The notes beneath the pieces are model-generated. The model ran no database searches. It was not told the DNA's origin and worked only from the letters and a program-made list of their open reading frames with translations. 50,020 bases of DNA from Mycobacterium simulans (lineage in GTDB: Bacteria; Actinomycetota; Actinomycetes; Mycobacteriales; Mycobacteriaceae). How positions within the stretch are numbered: position 1 is the stretch's first letter; each line of letters opens with the position of its first letter. The stretch lies in assembly GCF_900232995.1 (NCBI RefSeq), contig NZ_OCVX01000002.1, positions 1 to 50,020 on the forward strand. Direction: 5' to 3'. The translations under genes and the position numbers were made by a program. Positions 8,677-16,821 of the stretch are shown piece by piece.

Positions 8677-9807
8677 GTGGCCGCCGGCATGGTTGAGGAA
8701 CTGCCCGGCTTCATTCCACATGTTCTGCGCCGCGATGACGTTTCCCTGCTTCGAGCTGACGAGACGGTGTTCAACGCGATGGTCGATGGATGGCGAGCGC
8801 AAATGCTTGCACGCGGCCTGGCGGTGGATACGATCAAGGGCCGGTGCGGCGTCGTGTCTCGGTTCGTCGAATTCACCAACGACTATCCCTGGCAGTGGCG
8901 CCCGCTAGATCTTGACCAGTTTCTGGCGGACCTGCGGTCCCAGGAGACGCCGATCGCATTTTCGACGCTACGGTCATACAGCAACGCGATATCGATGTTC
9001 TGTAGTTATGTCAGTGACGGCCGATACGGTTGGGTTGCGTTCTGCGAGAAGCAGTTCGCAGATGTTCCGTCGCAAATTTGCTTCGAGTGGAATACGCCGC
9101 AACACACCGTTGATGATGCCGTTCCACCACGACGGCGGGCGTTCAGCAAGGCTGAGTTACAGCACATGTTCGATGTCATCGATGACTTCGTCGACGACGC
9201 ACACCGCACTGGTTCCAAGCGCTGGCTGACCGCCTTACGTGACTCGATCGCATTCAAGATCGGATATGCGTACGGGCTTCGGCGCCGTGAGCTGGTGATG
9301 TTGGACTTGACCGACTTCGGGCCCAATCCGCACGTCCCACGCTACGGCAACTACGGCGCACTTACGGTGCGGTGGGCCAAAGGCACCAAAGGCTCTGGAC
9401 CGCGCCGACGCACGGTTCTCACGTCTCCGGAATTCTCTTGGGCTGTCGACCTTTTGCAGTATTGGTGCACCGAAGGACGGAAACTGTTCAGTACGGCCGA
9501 CCGCTCCCCCGCTCTGTGGCCCAGCGAGCGCGGCGGCAGATTGACGCTCAACGCGCTGGGGCGGTCCTTCACCGCCTTTCGCCAGCGGGCTGGCCTGCCA
9601 CCTGAGTTGAGCCTGCACGCACTACGACACTCCTTCACTACGCATCTGCTCGAGGCCGGTTACGACCCATTGTTCGTCCAGCAGCAGCTCGGACATTCCT
9701 ATGCGTCTACGACCTCGCTCTATACGTCGGTGTCATCAGACTTCAAACAGCGGGTGGTTCAACAAATGATCACGCGACGACTCCGGATGGAGGACTCCGG
9801 TGGCTGA
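8677..9807 (+). CDS. Tyrosine recombinase, first gene of right trio cassette
   Basis: A 376-residue phage-integrase-family recombinase with all boxes in place: Arg202 in YGLRRREL, the HALRHSF box (His314, Arg317), LGH (His340) and the nucleophile Tyr349 in TTSLYTSV. The N-terminal half is a SAM-like core-binding domain. Such enzymes cut and rejoin DNA at short sites through a 3'-phosphotyrosine bond. GTG 8677 is used; ATG 8689 is an equally good start. The gene overlaps the next one by 8 bases and is the intact homologue of the frameshifted left-hand recombinase; the two are clearly diverged rather than a recent duplication. A fragment of a third copy lies at 16260. Confidence 0.92.
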   Translation: MAAGMVEELPGFIPHVLRRDDVSLLRADETVFNAMVDGWRAQMLARGLAVDTIKGRCGVVSRFVEFTNDYPWQWRPLDLDQFLADLRSQETPIAFSTLRSYSNAISMFCSYVSDGRYGWVAFCEKQFADVPSQICFEWNTPQHTVDDAVPPRRRAFSKAELQHMFDVIDDFVDDAHRTGSKRWLTALRDSIAFKIGYAYGLRRRELVMLDLTDFGPNPHVPRYGNYGALTVRWAKGTKGSGPRRRTVLTSPEFSWAVDLLQYWCTEGRKLFSTADRSPALWPSERGGRLTLNALGRSFTAFRQRAGLPPELSLHALRHSFTTHLLEAGYDPLFVQQQLGHSYASTTSLYTSVSSDFKQRVVQQMITRRLRMEDSGG

Positions 9808-10162
9808 GCAGCGACGTATCGGCTTTCATTGGCATCTACGGCGAGTGATGGCGGCGCACAATTTATGGAAGTCCACGGAGTTGCGGCCGCTGCTGCGCTC
9901 ACGGGGCATCAATCTTTCCGATGCGCAGGTCTACCGCCTGGTGACCGGTGAACCACAACGGATTCCGTCGCGGACCTTTGCCGCGCTCTGTGACATCTTC
10001 GGCTGCACACCCAACGACCTCTTCGAGCCATACGTTGAGATGCAGGCAGCGGCGACGGCGAATGCACCGCACCCGCGGGACCTGGGAGTAACGCCGGGCA
10101 ACCCGGTTGCCAAACGGATTCGCATCGTGCAGGACGACGGTGGCACGACCCCGCAAACCTGA
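9800..10162 (+). CDS. Small Xre-type HTH protein, second gene of right trio cassette
   Basis: A 120-residue homologue of the left-hand HTH protein. It shares FHWHLRRVMAAHNLWKSTEL, a helix-turn-helix (SDAQVYRLVTGEPQRIPSRT) and FAALCDIFGCTPNDLFEP. The start GTG 9800 overlaps the recombinase end, and its own end overlaps the following gene by about 23 bases. Conservation of the gene order in two diverged cassettes indicates a functional unit in which this protein probably directs DNA binding or controls expression of the recombinase. Confidence 0.87.
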   Translation: MAEQRRIGFHWHLRRVMAAHNLWKSTELRPLLRSRGINLSDAQVYRLVTGEPQRIPSRTFAALCDIFGCTPNDLFEPYVEMQAAATANAPHPRDLGVTPGNPVAKRIRIVQDDGGTTPQT

Positions 10163-11598
10163 CGACCCCCAGCGCTGGCCAATCGCATGCGCCAGATGCC
10201 ACAGCCACTACGAATTGGTAGCCACCTGGCCCGACGGATCCATCTGCGGCTACTGCTACCAAGCCGCCAAACGCATGACCGGGATCTGCGCCTGCGGCCA
10301 CCAAGGCGTGCTGCCCGGTCTCATTGATGACCGCCCGGCATGCCGGCGCTGTAGTGGCGTCAAGCTCAATGTCGACTGCGTCGGTTGCGGAGCGGAAGCC
10401 GAACTCTATAGCGGTGGACGATGCCAACGGTGCGTGCTCGGCGAGACGGCGCAGTGGTTGCTCACTGACCACGAGACCGGCCTGATCGCGCCGCAGCTGC
10501 AAGTCATTGTCGGTGCGCTCACCGCGATGCACCGGCCTAACAGTGGGCTGGTGTGGATTCGTCAACCCCACGTCCAGTGTGTTCTGCGTGAGTTGGCCCG
10601 CCACCCCGTCCTTACCCACGAGGTGTTTGACCAACTACCTGCCGGCCGGACGACAGACTACATGCGCAGCCTGCTCGTCGAGCACGGCGTGCTTCCGTCA
10701 CGTGACGAGAAGCTGGCGAGGTTCCAGTCCTGGGCGGTCACGGCTCGACAGCGCATCACCACCGACGAGCACCGAAAACTGGTCGTCCGGTTTCATACGC
10801 TGGAGTCTGGAGAAGCGACTCCGATCGATGAGCCCGGTCACCGACTCGGCGTTCCTACGGGCCAAACAAGCCGTCACCGTCACGATCGATTTTTGCAATT
10901 GGCTGACCGCCGAGCACAACTTGAGCGTCGAACAGCTGACCCAGGCCCACCTCGATTTGTGGCAGTCAAGCGGACCCACGACCCGCGAGCACATCTTGCG
11001 TTTCATCCGATGGGCCATCAAGACCAAGCTCATCGCTTCGGACCTCGAAGTGACACCGCACTGCCGCGGAACCGCACCGAGGATGCCGATCGCAGAGCAG
11101 AACGCCGTCATCGAACAGGTCGCCCACCAGCAGATGCTGCATCCCCGCGACCGGCTCGCCGCGATCCTGGTGATCGTCTTCGCCCAACGCGCTGAAGACG
11201 TCGCGGCCTTGACATGGAATCAAATATCGATCACTGCCGATATGGTCACGATCGATCTCGCAGGCGTGCCGATTCATCTCCCACCCCCTCTCGATGAACC
11301 CGTTCGTGCGCTAGCCGCAAGCAACTACAATGGCCAGACCGCAGCTCATCGCGACTCGCCCTGGGTATTTCGCGGTTACACGCCCGGCAGGCATGTGTCG
11401 CCGACGCACCTCCGTAACCACCTCCGGCCCGTTCTGGCCGCGCTTGAAGCCCGCTTAGGCACTCTCAACGAACTGACGCAGACCACCCCGATCGCAATTC
11501 TCGCCGAAACGCTCGGATATCGCCCGCAGACGTTAGAAGCCCACGCCCGAGCGTCCGCATCAACCTACGCGCGGTATGTAGCTACTCGACTTGACTGA
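10140..11598 (+). pseudogene. Zinc-ribbon/recombinase-like third gene of right trio cassette, frameshifted
   Basis: The homologue of the left third gene. The first frame (GTG 10140, inside the HTH gene) has paired cysteines or CxC/CxxC motifs (CARC, CGYC, CACG, CRRC, CVGC, CQRC). At 10800 the frame changes: VVRFHT in frame one should be followed by WSLEKRLRSMSPVTD in the other frame, which matches FATWHHLRRLRR of the left copy. One extra C at 10800 explains this. The C-terminal half ends ETLGYRPQTLEAHARASAST and YARYV, with no HxxR box, so even an intact protein would probably be a non-catalytic partner of the recombinase. Confidence 0.78.
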
Positions 11599-11715
11599 CG
11601 CGCCCGCTATCGCATCCCTCAAGAGCGTGCCGGCATGTTCATACCTAGGATCGACAGCCAACGCCGTTAGGCTTTGGAGCCAGCTACGGTGAGCAGCAAA
11701 TCGACGGAGGCACAA

Positions 11716-14133
11716 GTGTTTGAGATATCAGAGCTGATAACTCGAATCAATCCCCGCCAAACAGTTTTACTGCTCGGCGCAGGAGCCTCAATTCCGTCAG
11801 GCGCGCCTTCAGGTGCCCAACTTGCGCAGCGTCTCGCCCGCGACTTGTCAGGTCTTGCAGGCGCAGACACCTACACCCTGAGTGAGCTTTGCAGTGTCTA
11901 CGAACGGCGCCAGGGTCGTAAGGAGCTCGCCGCCGCGGTCGCAAATATCTTGAGTCCGCTGGAACCGACGAAAGGTATACAGCTGCTTCCGAAGTTTGAT
12001 TGGTATCGGATCTACTCGACAAACTTCGACCTTCTTGTCGAAAAGGTGTACAAGGCTGCTGGTTCCGAACTTCGTGTGCTTCGCAGCAACTTTGATTTCA
12101 GCAGGCAATCCGCAGCCGGAACCACTGAGTATTATAAAGTTCACGGCTGCATAACCGAGGATGCCGGTTTCGGACATCGAACTCGAATGCTGCTCACAGA
12201 AGAAGACTATGAGCGTTACGCTGATTTTCGAGAAGCTTCGTTTAGGACCTTATCCGCCGATATCGTAACAAAGGACACCCTAATCGTTGGTCAATCGCTT
12301 GCTGACTCGCATCTTAGGGATCTTGTGCGCGAAACCTTACGACTGCACGGGAATTCTGGAACGCCCGGCAGGATCTTCATCCTGACATACGCTCGCGATG
12401 AAGAGCGCGCTCAAATGTACCTATCTCGCGGGGCCGAAGTGTATTTTGGCGACTTGGATAGCCTTTTCAACGGCTTACTCTCAGCACTTCCTGGCGATGA
12501 GGTCAAATCATCGGCCGAAGGTGCTCAGTTCGAATCGACGCTTCTGCCATCCGAGCTTGTTAGCGTCACAACTGATGTTCGTCACGCAGTATCCCTTGAC
12601 CCCAATCCACGTAAACTCTTCAACGGCTCGCCCGCCTCTTATGCGGATATTTCGAATGGCTTTACCTTTCAACGATCAAGTCGCCTCCCGATCCTGAAAT
12701 CCTTACAGGAAAAGCCGATCGCCGTCATTCTCGGCGCGGGAGGAGTTGGCAAAACGACGCTAGCCCGTCAACTAACTACTGAACTGGGCCAGGGGTTCGA
12801 TGCAGTTTGGGAGCACACAAACTCGTTTGCACTTGAAGCAAAGTATTGGATCGAATATGAGACTCGCCTCCAACGACAGTCGAAAAAAGCACTTCTTGTT
12901 ATCGACGATTGTATCGAGAACTTGGTTCAGGTGGGTCAACTCGCGAGTCATCTAGGGACAACGACCGATCCTGCGCTGAAATTGATATTGACTGCGAATA
13001 CGGGCCAGTGGGCACAACGAGCGAAATCACGCTATATCTTCAGTCATGGGGAAGCTCAAACACTCACGATTTTGAGTCACGATGACATATTGAGCCTGAT
13101 TGAGTTAACAAGTCAAAAGCCCGAGATTCGCGAACTCGTCGAGGATCGATTTCTGAGCCTACCAAGAGGAGAGCAGATCCGGGTACTTCGCGAGCGATGC
13201 GCGGCAGATATGTATGTCTGCATGAAGAATATCTTCGCCTCAGAAGAACTCGATTTTATCTTGCTGCGGGAGTATGCCGATCTGGACGAGCCTGCACAAG
13301 AGATCTACAGAAACGTGGCCGCTTTGGACGCAACTGGAGCCCGAGTTCACCGACAGCTAATTATGCGGACCCTCGGCGTCGACGCCGGCGGGCTTATGGC
13401 GACGCTGACTGCTTTGACTGGAATCGTGTCCGAATATGACATCGACCCTGGTAACGGACTCTATGGGTGGGAGACGCGCCACCGAGAAATCGCTAAGACT
13501 ATCGCCAGATACAAATTCGCAGCTCCGGCAGACCTGGAAGCCCTGTTCGGCTCTCTCATCGATTCGATAAACCCGTCCGTTCGCCTGGAACGGGAAGCCG
13601 CTAAGGCGCTATGCACGGATGACGAGTTTGGGATAGACAAACTGGCTGATGCAGCGAAACAGGTCGAATTGCTTAGAAGAATCGTCAGGCTAATTCCTGG
13701 CGAGGGGATCCCACGTCATCGACTGATTCGGCACCTCATCGACCAGCAGCGACTCGACGAAGCGGCGAAGGAACTACGCGATGCGATCGAATCGATCAAG
13801 ATCAATCCAGTTCTCGGTCGCTATGAAGTTCTGCTGCTGATAAGAAAGGCTCAGTTAACGCCGGGTCTTATGGACGAAGACCGCGCGGCGATTCTCCTCA
13901 ACGCCCAGGCGTTGGCGCTCAAGAACATTGATCGATATCCGACCGATCTTCACGCATTCCGCATCTACGGCGATGTCGCGGTGGCACTCGCCTCAGTCGG
14001 CGGTGCCGCTGCGGCACTCGACGATGCGATCGAGCGAACTCGCGGTGCCGAATCAAGGATTCTGGACCCTGCGCTGGTTGAGATCCGCCGGCGCCTTGAG
14101 ACTGAGCGCCGTAAAATCCCATCCGACAATTGA
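11716..14133 (+). CDS. SIR2-STAND-repeat protein (Avs/SIR2-type antiviral candidate)
   Basis: About 805 residues from GTG 11716, chosen because a GGAGG lies five bases upstream; a TTG at 11674 is in the same frame. The N-terminal SIR2-like domain has GAGAS (residues 21-25), STNFD (Asn103, Asp105) and KVHG with the catalytic-type His143. A STAND NTPase follows with P-loop GAGGVGKTT (from residue 340) and Walker B LLVIDD (Asp397). The last ~170 residues are helical TPR-like repeats. In known systems a SIR2 effector fused to a STAND sensor senses phage protein and depletes NAD+ to abort infection. Codon use is visibly richer in A/T than in neighbouring genes, a sign of recent transfer. It stands alone, without a visible partner. 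Confidence 0.88.
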   Translation: MFEISELITRINPRQTVLLLGAGASIPSGAPSGAQLAQRLARDLSGLAGADTYTLSELCSVYERRQGRKELAAAVANILSPLEPTKGIQLLPKFDWYRIYSTNFDLLVEKVYKAAGSELRVLRSNFDFSRQSAAGTTEYYKVHGCITEDAGFGHRTRMLLTEEDYERYADFREASFRTLSADIVTKDTLIVGQSLADSHLRDLVRETLRLHGNSGTPGRIFILTYARDEERAQMYLSRGAEVYFGDLDSLFNGLLSALPGDEVKSSAEGAQFESTLLPSELVSVTTDVRHAVSLDPNPRKLFNGSPASYADISNGFTFQRSSRLPILKSLQEKPIAVILGAGGVGKTTLARQLTTELGQGFDAVWEHTNSFALEAKYWIEYETRLQRQSKKALLVIDDCIENLVQVGQLASHLGTTTDPALKLILTANTGQWAQRAKSRYIFSHGEAQTLTILSHDDILSLIELTSQKPEIRELVEDRFLSLPRGEQIRVLRERCAADMYVCMKNIFASEELDFILLREYADLDEPAQEIYRNVAALDATGARVHRQLIMRTLGVDAGGLMATLTALTGIVSEYDIDPGNGLYGWETRHREIAKTIARYKFAAPADLEALFGSLIDSINPSVRLEREAAKALCTDDEFGIDKLADAAKQVELLRRIVRLIPGEGIPRHRLIRHLIDQQRLDEAAKELRDAIESIKINPVLGRYEVLLLIRKAQLTPGLMDEDRAAILLNAQALALKNIDRYPTDLHAFRIYGDVAVALASVGGAAAALDDAIERTRGAESRILDPALVEIRRRLETERRKIPSDN

Positions 14134-14283
14134 ACAACATCACCCAAGCGGGAGGCGGCTTTGGTCGCTTAGCGACCCACAGCTGCCTGCTGGCCTATGA
14201 GATGAAAGTCAACCGGGATTGACGTCAGCGGCTAAACTCGCGCGCGATGATCATGCACGATTACCAGCTAGCCACGCTACATC

Positions 14284-14315
14284 GATGAAAGTGCTTGCTC
14301 CTCTTGGTGATTAGC
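14284..14315 (+). repeat. Element repeat block 1, partial copy
   Basis: The 32 bases from GATGAAAGTGCT onward match 8361-8392 at 27 positions (shared GATGAAAGTGCT, CCTCTTG, GATT). It has the same orientation as copies A and B and lies immediately beyond the 3' end of the GIY-YIG gene. A shorter AGATGAAAGT also occurs about 85 bases upstream. Blocks 2 and 3 are absent here. Confidence 0.65.
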
Positions 14316-14320
14316 GCCCT

Positions 14321-15067
14321 CTACATGAACCGGCCGCGCCGCTTGAATGCGGCCACGTCCTCGCGCGATAGCGCGAACAGTTCACCTCTGACGTTCTTGT
14401 CTTCAAACCGCTTGTGCCAGTACCGCTCAATGCCGACCGGATCATCCGTTTCTAACCTGTGCACAATGTTCGGCGGCTCGGGGAGCATCGTCCCTAGCTG
14501 TGACCTGCGCCGATCAACGTCGATTGTGCGCCCAATCTTATAGTGCTTCCCCGACTTCATGAGATATACATAGCCAATGACGGTCAGCCGCAACGGCAAT
14601 GCCGTGACGCCGTCGTCGTCAGGAGTCGCTCCGTCTGACGATGCGGCGGGAAGCAGGTCGAGCAAGTCCGCATACGCCGATTCCGCTTCTGCGAGATCGC
14701 GCAACTTGGTCACCAGCCCCTTCCGGCCACCAAATGAGCGCAGTGCTGTTCGGCGAGGCAACGTCGAATCATTGCGGCTGGCGAGACGCCACTCCTCCTC
14801 GCTGGGTAGCTTCCTGAAATGGCGGACCAAAGCCACTGCGTCGAGAAGCAGTTCGCCGTCGTCACGCCGCTGAACGAGGCTGTTCGGCTCAAACCCAGCC
14901 TCGCGCAGCGCGTCGCCCCACGACGCCCAGTAGACACCCAACCACGAGCGCCGGGTGATGCCAGTCAGGTTCGCAAACCGCGTGTAGCCCACGGGTTTAC
15001 CGCCGGCTTGCGCAGTGACATGCCGAATCCACGAGATGATTTCTTCGCGTGAGTAGTCGCCTGCCAC
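14321..15067 (-). CDS. GIY-YIG nuclease (T5orf172-type) with N-terminal endonuclease-associated repeats
   Basis: A 248-residue protein. The C-terminal third has the GIY-YIG signature (VIGYVYLMKSGKHYKIGRT), a following Arg-rich helix (DVDRRRSQLG) and a Glu in GIERYWHKRF, the layout of T5orf172/MUG113 nucleases. The N-terminal part holds two repeats ending in SWGDALREAGF and in LRSFGGRKGLVTKL, similar to repeats associated with homing endonucleases that bind DNA. The gene is convergent with the SIR2-STAND gene and is bracketed by two copies of element repeat block 1. It could be a homing-type or restriction-like nuclease; no specific target is visible. Confidence 0.82.
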   Translation of the reverse strand: MAGDYSREEIISWIRHVTAQAGGKPVGYTRFANLTGITRRSWLGVYWASWGDALREAGFEPNSLVQRRDDGELLLDAVALVRHFRKLPSEEEWRLASRNDSTLPRRTALRSFGGRKGLVTKLRDLAEAESAYADLLDLLPAASSDGATPDDDGVTALPLRLTVIGYVYLMKSGKHYKIGRTIDVDRRRSQLGTMLPEPPNIVHRLETDDPVGIERYWHKRFEDKNVRGELFALSREDVAAFKRRGRFM

Positions 15068-15245
15068 GGGGCAATCATCGCATATTGCTCCGACCGCGAC
15101 AGCACAGCTCAGCTAACTCGGCGGTCAGCTTGGCGCCGAAGCAATCAGCGGCGGCCCGATCTTGACTACCGCACGGGCCTCGCCGGATCCCCCGTCCAGA
15201 ACAACTCGCACCTCTCGAGCACGCACCGTTACCAGTTAACGACAC

Positions 15246-15480
15246 CGAGTTGCATTAGATGAAAGCGCTTGAGGTCCGGTCCGACGGTTCTGGGCGGACC
15301 GGCGTCCGCCGCACGTGTTGTGCTTACGCCCGAGGCCGTCGTACATTTCAATCACTTAATGAATGATTCGGCAGTTAGGTGGATCCTTGAGCGTGCCGCT
15401 GTCCGACCGCGTGAGATCCGCTTTCTGCAACCGCTCCTCCTCCCCGCTGCGCCACTGTTGATTCGTCACAGTGACGAATT
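15246..15480 (+). repeat. Non-coding element repeat, copy B (three conserved blocks)
   Basis: This copy shares with copy A a 20-base block 1 (15246-15265), a 25-base block 2 (15347-15371) and a 17-base block 3 (15464-15480), in the same order and orientation. The shared GTTAGGTG and CTTGA-CGTGCC segments just after block 2 add to the match. No intact recombinase follows; a VapBC pair and then a recombinase fragment do. The copy fills most of the gap between 15068 and 15553. Confidence 0.85.
15461..15479. promoter_or_regulatory. 19-base perfect inverted repeat ATTCGTCAC-A-GTGACGAAT
   Basis: Two 9-base arms flank a single A. The copy at 8599-8617 keeps the same palindrome with one arm mismatch. 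A dyad of this kind suits a dimeric HTH protein or a recombinase core site; it is conserved while the flanking sequence has drifted. Confidence 0.6.
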
Positions 15481-15553
15481 GCCTTGAGTCGCAGGGGGGG
15501 AACGGTGACATCCGCGACCCAGCCAATCAATCTTCTCGGTACCTTAGGACGCT

Positions 15554-15967
15554 CTAGTCGACGGTCCCAGAAGGCACCACCCACTGGCAGGGTTGGCCGG
15601 TCACTGCGGAAATCAGGTCGAAGTCTGAGTCGTAGTGCAGGACGGTCAGCCCATGTTCTTCGCCGGCGGCGGCGATGAGCAGGTCAGGGATCTTGCGGCC
15701 GCGCTGGCTTCGCTGAGCGAGGAGTCGTTGCACCTGAAGCGCACGACGATAATGCGATTCGGTCGATTCGACAGGCTTGAATGCGTCCAACGCCGCTATT
15801 AAGCGGTCCCACTCGGCCTCGTTCCGTGCCGAATAGGCGACCTCGAGATCGGTGATACGGGCCCGCGCGAGTTCGCCCGAAGCCGCGAGGGGTTCCACTG
15901 CTTGCCGCACTTTGGGCTGGCCAAGTCGTTTGATCACACTGGTGTCGATGAGAAACGTCAGCGCCAT
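15554..15967 (-). CDS. VapC-family PIN-domain toxin
   Basis: A 137-residue PIN ribonuclease. The acidic residues expected for Mg2+ binding are present: Asp8 in FLIDTSV, Glu42 in DLEVAYSAR, Asp95 in IPDLLIAAA and Asp113/Asp115 in YDSDFDLI. VapC toxins cut tRNA or rRNA and are blocked by the cognate VapB. Its start overlaps the end of the antitoxin gene by 10 bases. The pair sits between element repeat copy B and a recombinase fragment, at the place where a recombinase gene would be expected by comparison with the right-hand cassette. Confidence 0.9.
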   Translation of the reverse strand: MALTFLIDTSVIKRLGQPKVRQAVEPLAASGELARARITDLEVAYSARNEAEWDRLIAALDAFKPVESTESHYRRALQVQRLLAQRSQRGRKIPDLLIAAAGEEHGLTVLHYDSDFDLISAVTGQPCQWVVPSGTVD

Positions 15968-16152
15968 GCCTCAGCGCGATCTTCAGATGGTGCGGCGGCC
16001 AGTACGTCCAGCGCGGCGGCCACATGCTGTAATCGGTTCGAGGTCGCGCTGCGCAGAGCCGCGTTCACCGTCTCTTTGATCGTGGAAGTCCCCAGTTCTG
16101 CGCGAGCCATCTCCAATGCCTGCTCATCAATGTCGATCAGATGCTTCCCCAT
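15958..16152 (-). CDS. VapB-family antitoxin
   Basis: A 64-residue protein starting at ATG 16152 ([20 protein letters not shown]), with a ribbon-helix-helix-like N-terminus and a flexible C-terminal tail that would wrap the toxin. A longer frame extends upstream to 16218, but the ATG at 16152 places the family start correctly. The [13 protein letters not shown] segment is typical of mycobacterial VapB. It overlaps vapC by 10 bases, so the two are co-translated. Confidence 0.9.
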   Translation of the reverse strand: MGKHLIDIDEQALEMARAELGTSTIKETVNAALRSATSNRLQHVAAALDVLAAAPSEDRAEAWR

Positions 16153-16159
16153 AGACCCA

Positions 16160-16188
16160 GTATATACAAGAAGTCTCGCGATATATAC
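16160..16188. promoter_or_regulatory. Candidate VapBC operator/promoter with paired TATATAC motifs
   Basis: GTATATAC (16160-16167) and ATATATAC (16181-16188) are 21 bases apart, two helical turns, directly upstream of the vapB start. The arrangement fits autorepression by a VapBC complex; the AT-rich boxes may also provide the -10 element. Confidence 0.5.
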
Positions 16189-16218
16189 GCACGGGTACGG
16201 TCTGGTCGGAGGCGACAC

Positions 16219-16258
16219 GCCCCAGGTTCGATGAGAATGCCCCAGGTTCAGTGAGAAC
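16219..16258 (+). repeat. Tandem 20-base repeat
   Basis: Two adjacent 20-mers, GCCCCAGGTTCGATGAGAAT and GCCCCAGGTTCAGTGAGAAC, differ at three positions. They sit exactly between the VapBC promoter and the recombinase fragment, so they mark a junction and may derive from an insertion-sequence end. Confidence 0.7.
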
Positions 16259-16259
16259 G

Positions 16260-16352
16260 GACATTGACGTTGATCAGATTCTGGCGCATCTCAGATCGAA
16301 GGATTCGCCGATCGCGTTGTCGACGTTGCGCTCCTACAGCAACACGATCTTG
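16260..16352 (+). pseudogene. Fragment of a third trio-type tyrosine recombinase
   Basis: About 31 codons (DIDVDQILAHLRS, then SPIALSTLRSYSNTIL) match residues ~76-105 of the right-hand recombinase (LDLDQFLADLRS, SPIAFSTLRSYSNAIS style). The rest of the gene is missing on both sides. Together with repeat copy B about 1 kb upstream it shows that a third cassette of the same family once stood here. Confidence 0.8.
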
Positions 16353-16411
16353 ACCCACGCCGATATCCACGATGAATCGGCGCTCACAGACATCATTGCC
16401 GGGGCGACGCG

Positions 16412-16750
16412 GTGCCGTCAGTGCTCGGCGTCCCATTCACACGACCGTGATAGCCGCCGTTGTCGGATGCGCGAGGCAACGCAATCAGCCACGCGCGACC
16501 AGCGACTCACCGAGACGATTCTGCGAGGCATGCCGCAAGCCTCGATCCCGGGGGCGATCGTCGGCTTGGGGAATACAGTGCCGGCCACAACGGCAATATC
16601 GCGGGCTACCAGACCTACGCCTATTACCTTCCCCCGCAAGGCAAAACGGTGGTCAACTCGAACGCCAAGCAGCTAGGCGTTTGGAACTTCTTCTCAGAGA
16701 TCATGAAGATCGTCAGCCCAGGTCGCCCCTGGCCGGCACCTCCGTCGTAG
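16412..16750 (+). pseudogene. Remnant of a lipoprotein serine hydrolase (beta-lactamase family)
   Basis: Pieces in different frames follow the order of one gene: a signal segment with a lipobox (TVIAAVVGCA), an N-terminal hydrolase piece (LTETILRGMPQASIPGAIVG), and a C-terminal piece (GHNGNIAGYQTYAYYLPPQG) ending at 16750. The central catalytic part with the SxxK motif is missing, and at least one frameshift is needed. The gene is decayed and only weakly recognisable; the family call rests on IPGAIVG and the GHNGNIAGY box. Confidence 0.6.
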
Positions 16751-16821
16751 AGAGCCGTGTCGTTACCACGACATTCTCATCGGCCCGTTGTCATCCGCGA
16801 CTGCTAGCGTCGATCGCTGAC

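Noticed and set aside
5120..11598. Calling the trio a RIT element
   Set aside because: RIT elements carry three catalytic tyrosine recombinases; here only the first gene has the catalytic boxes.
11674..11715. TTG start for the SIR2-STAND gene
   Set aside because: GTG 11716 has a GGAGG five bases upstream; the 14 extra codons look non-conserved. The earlier start is not excluded.
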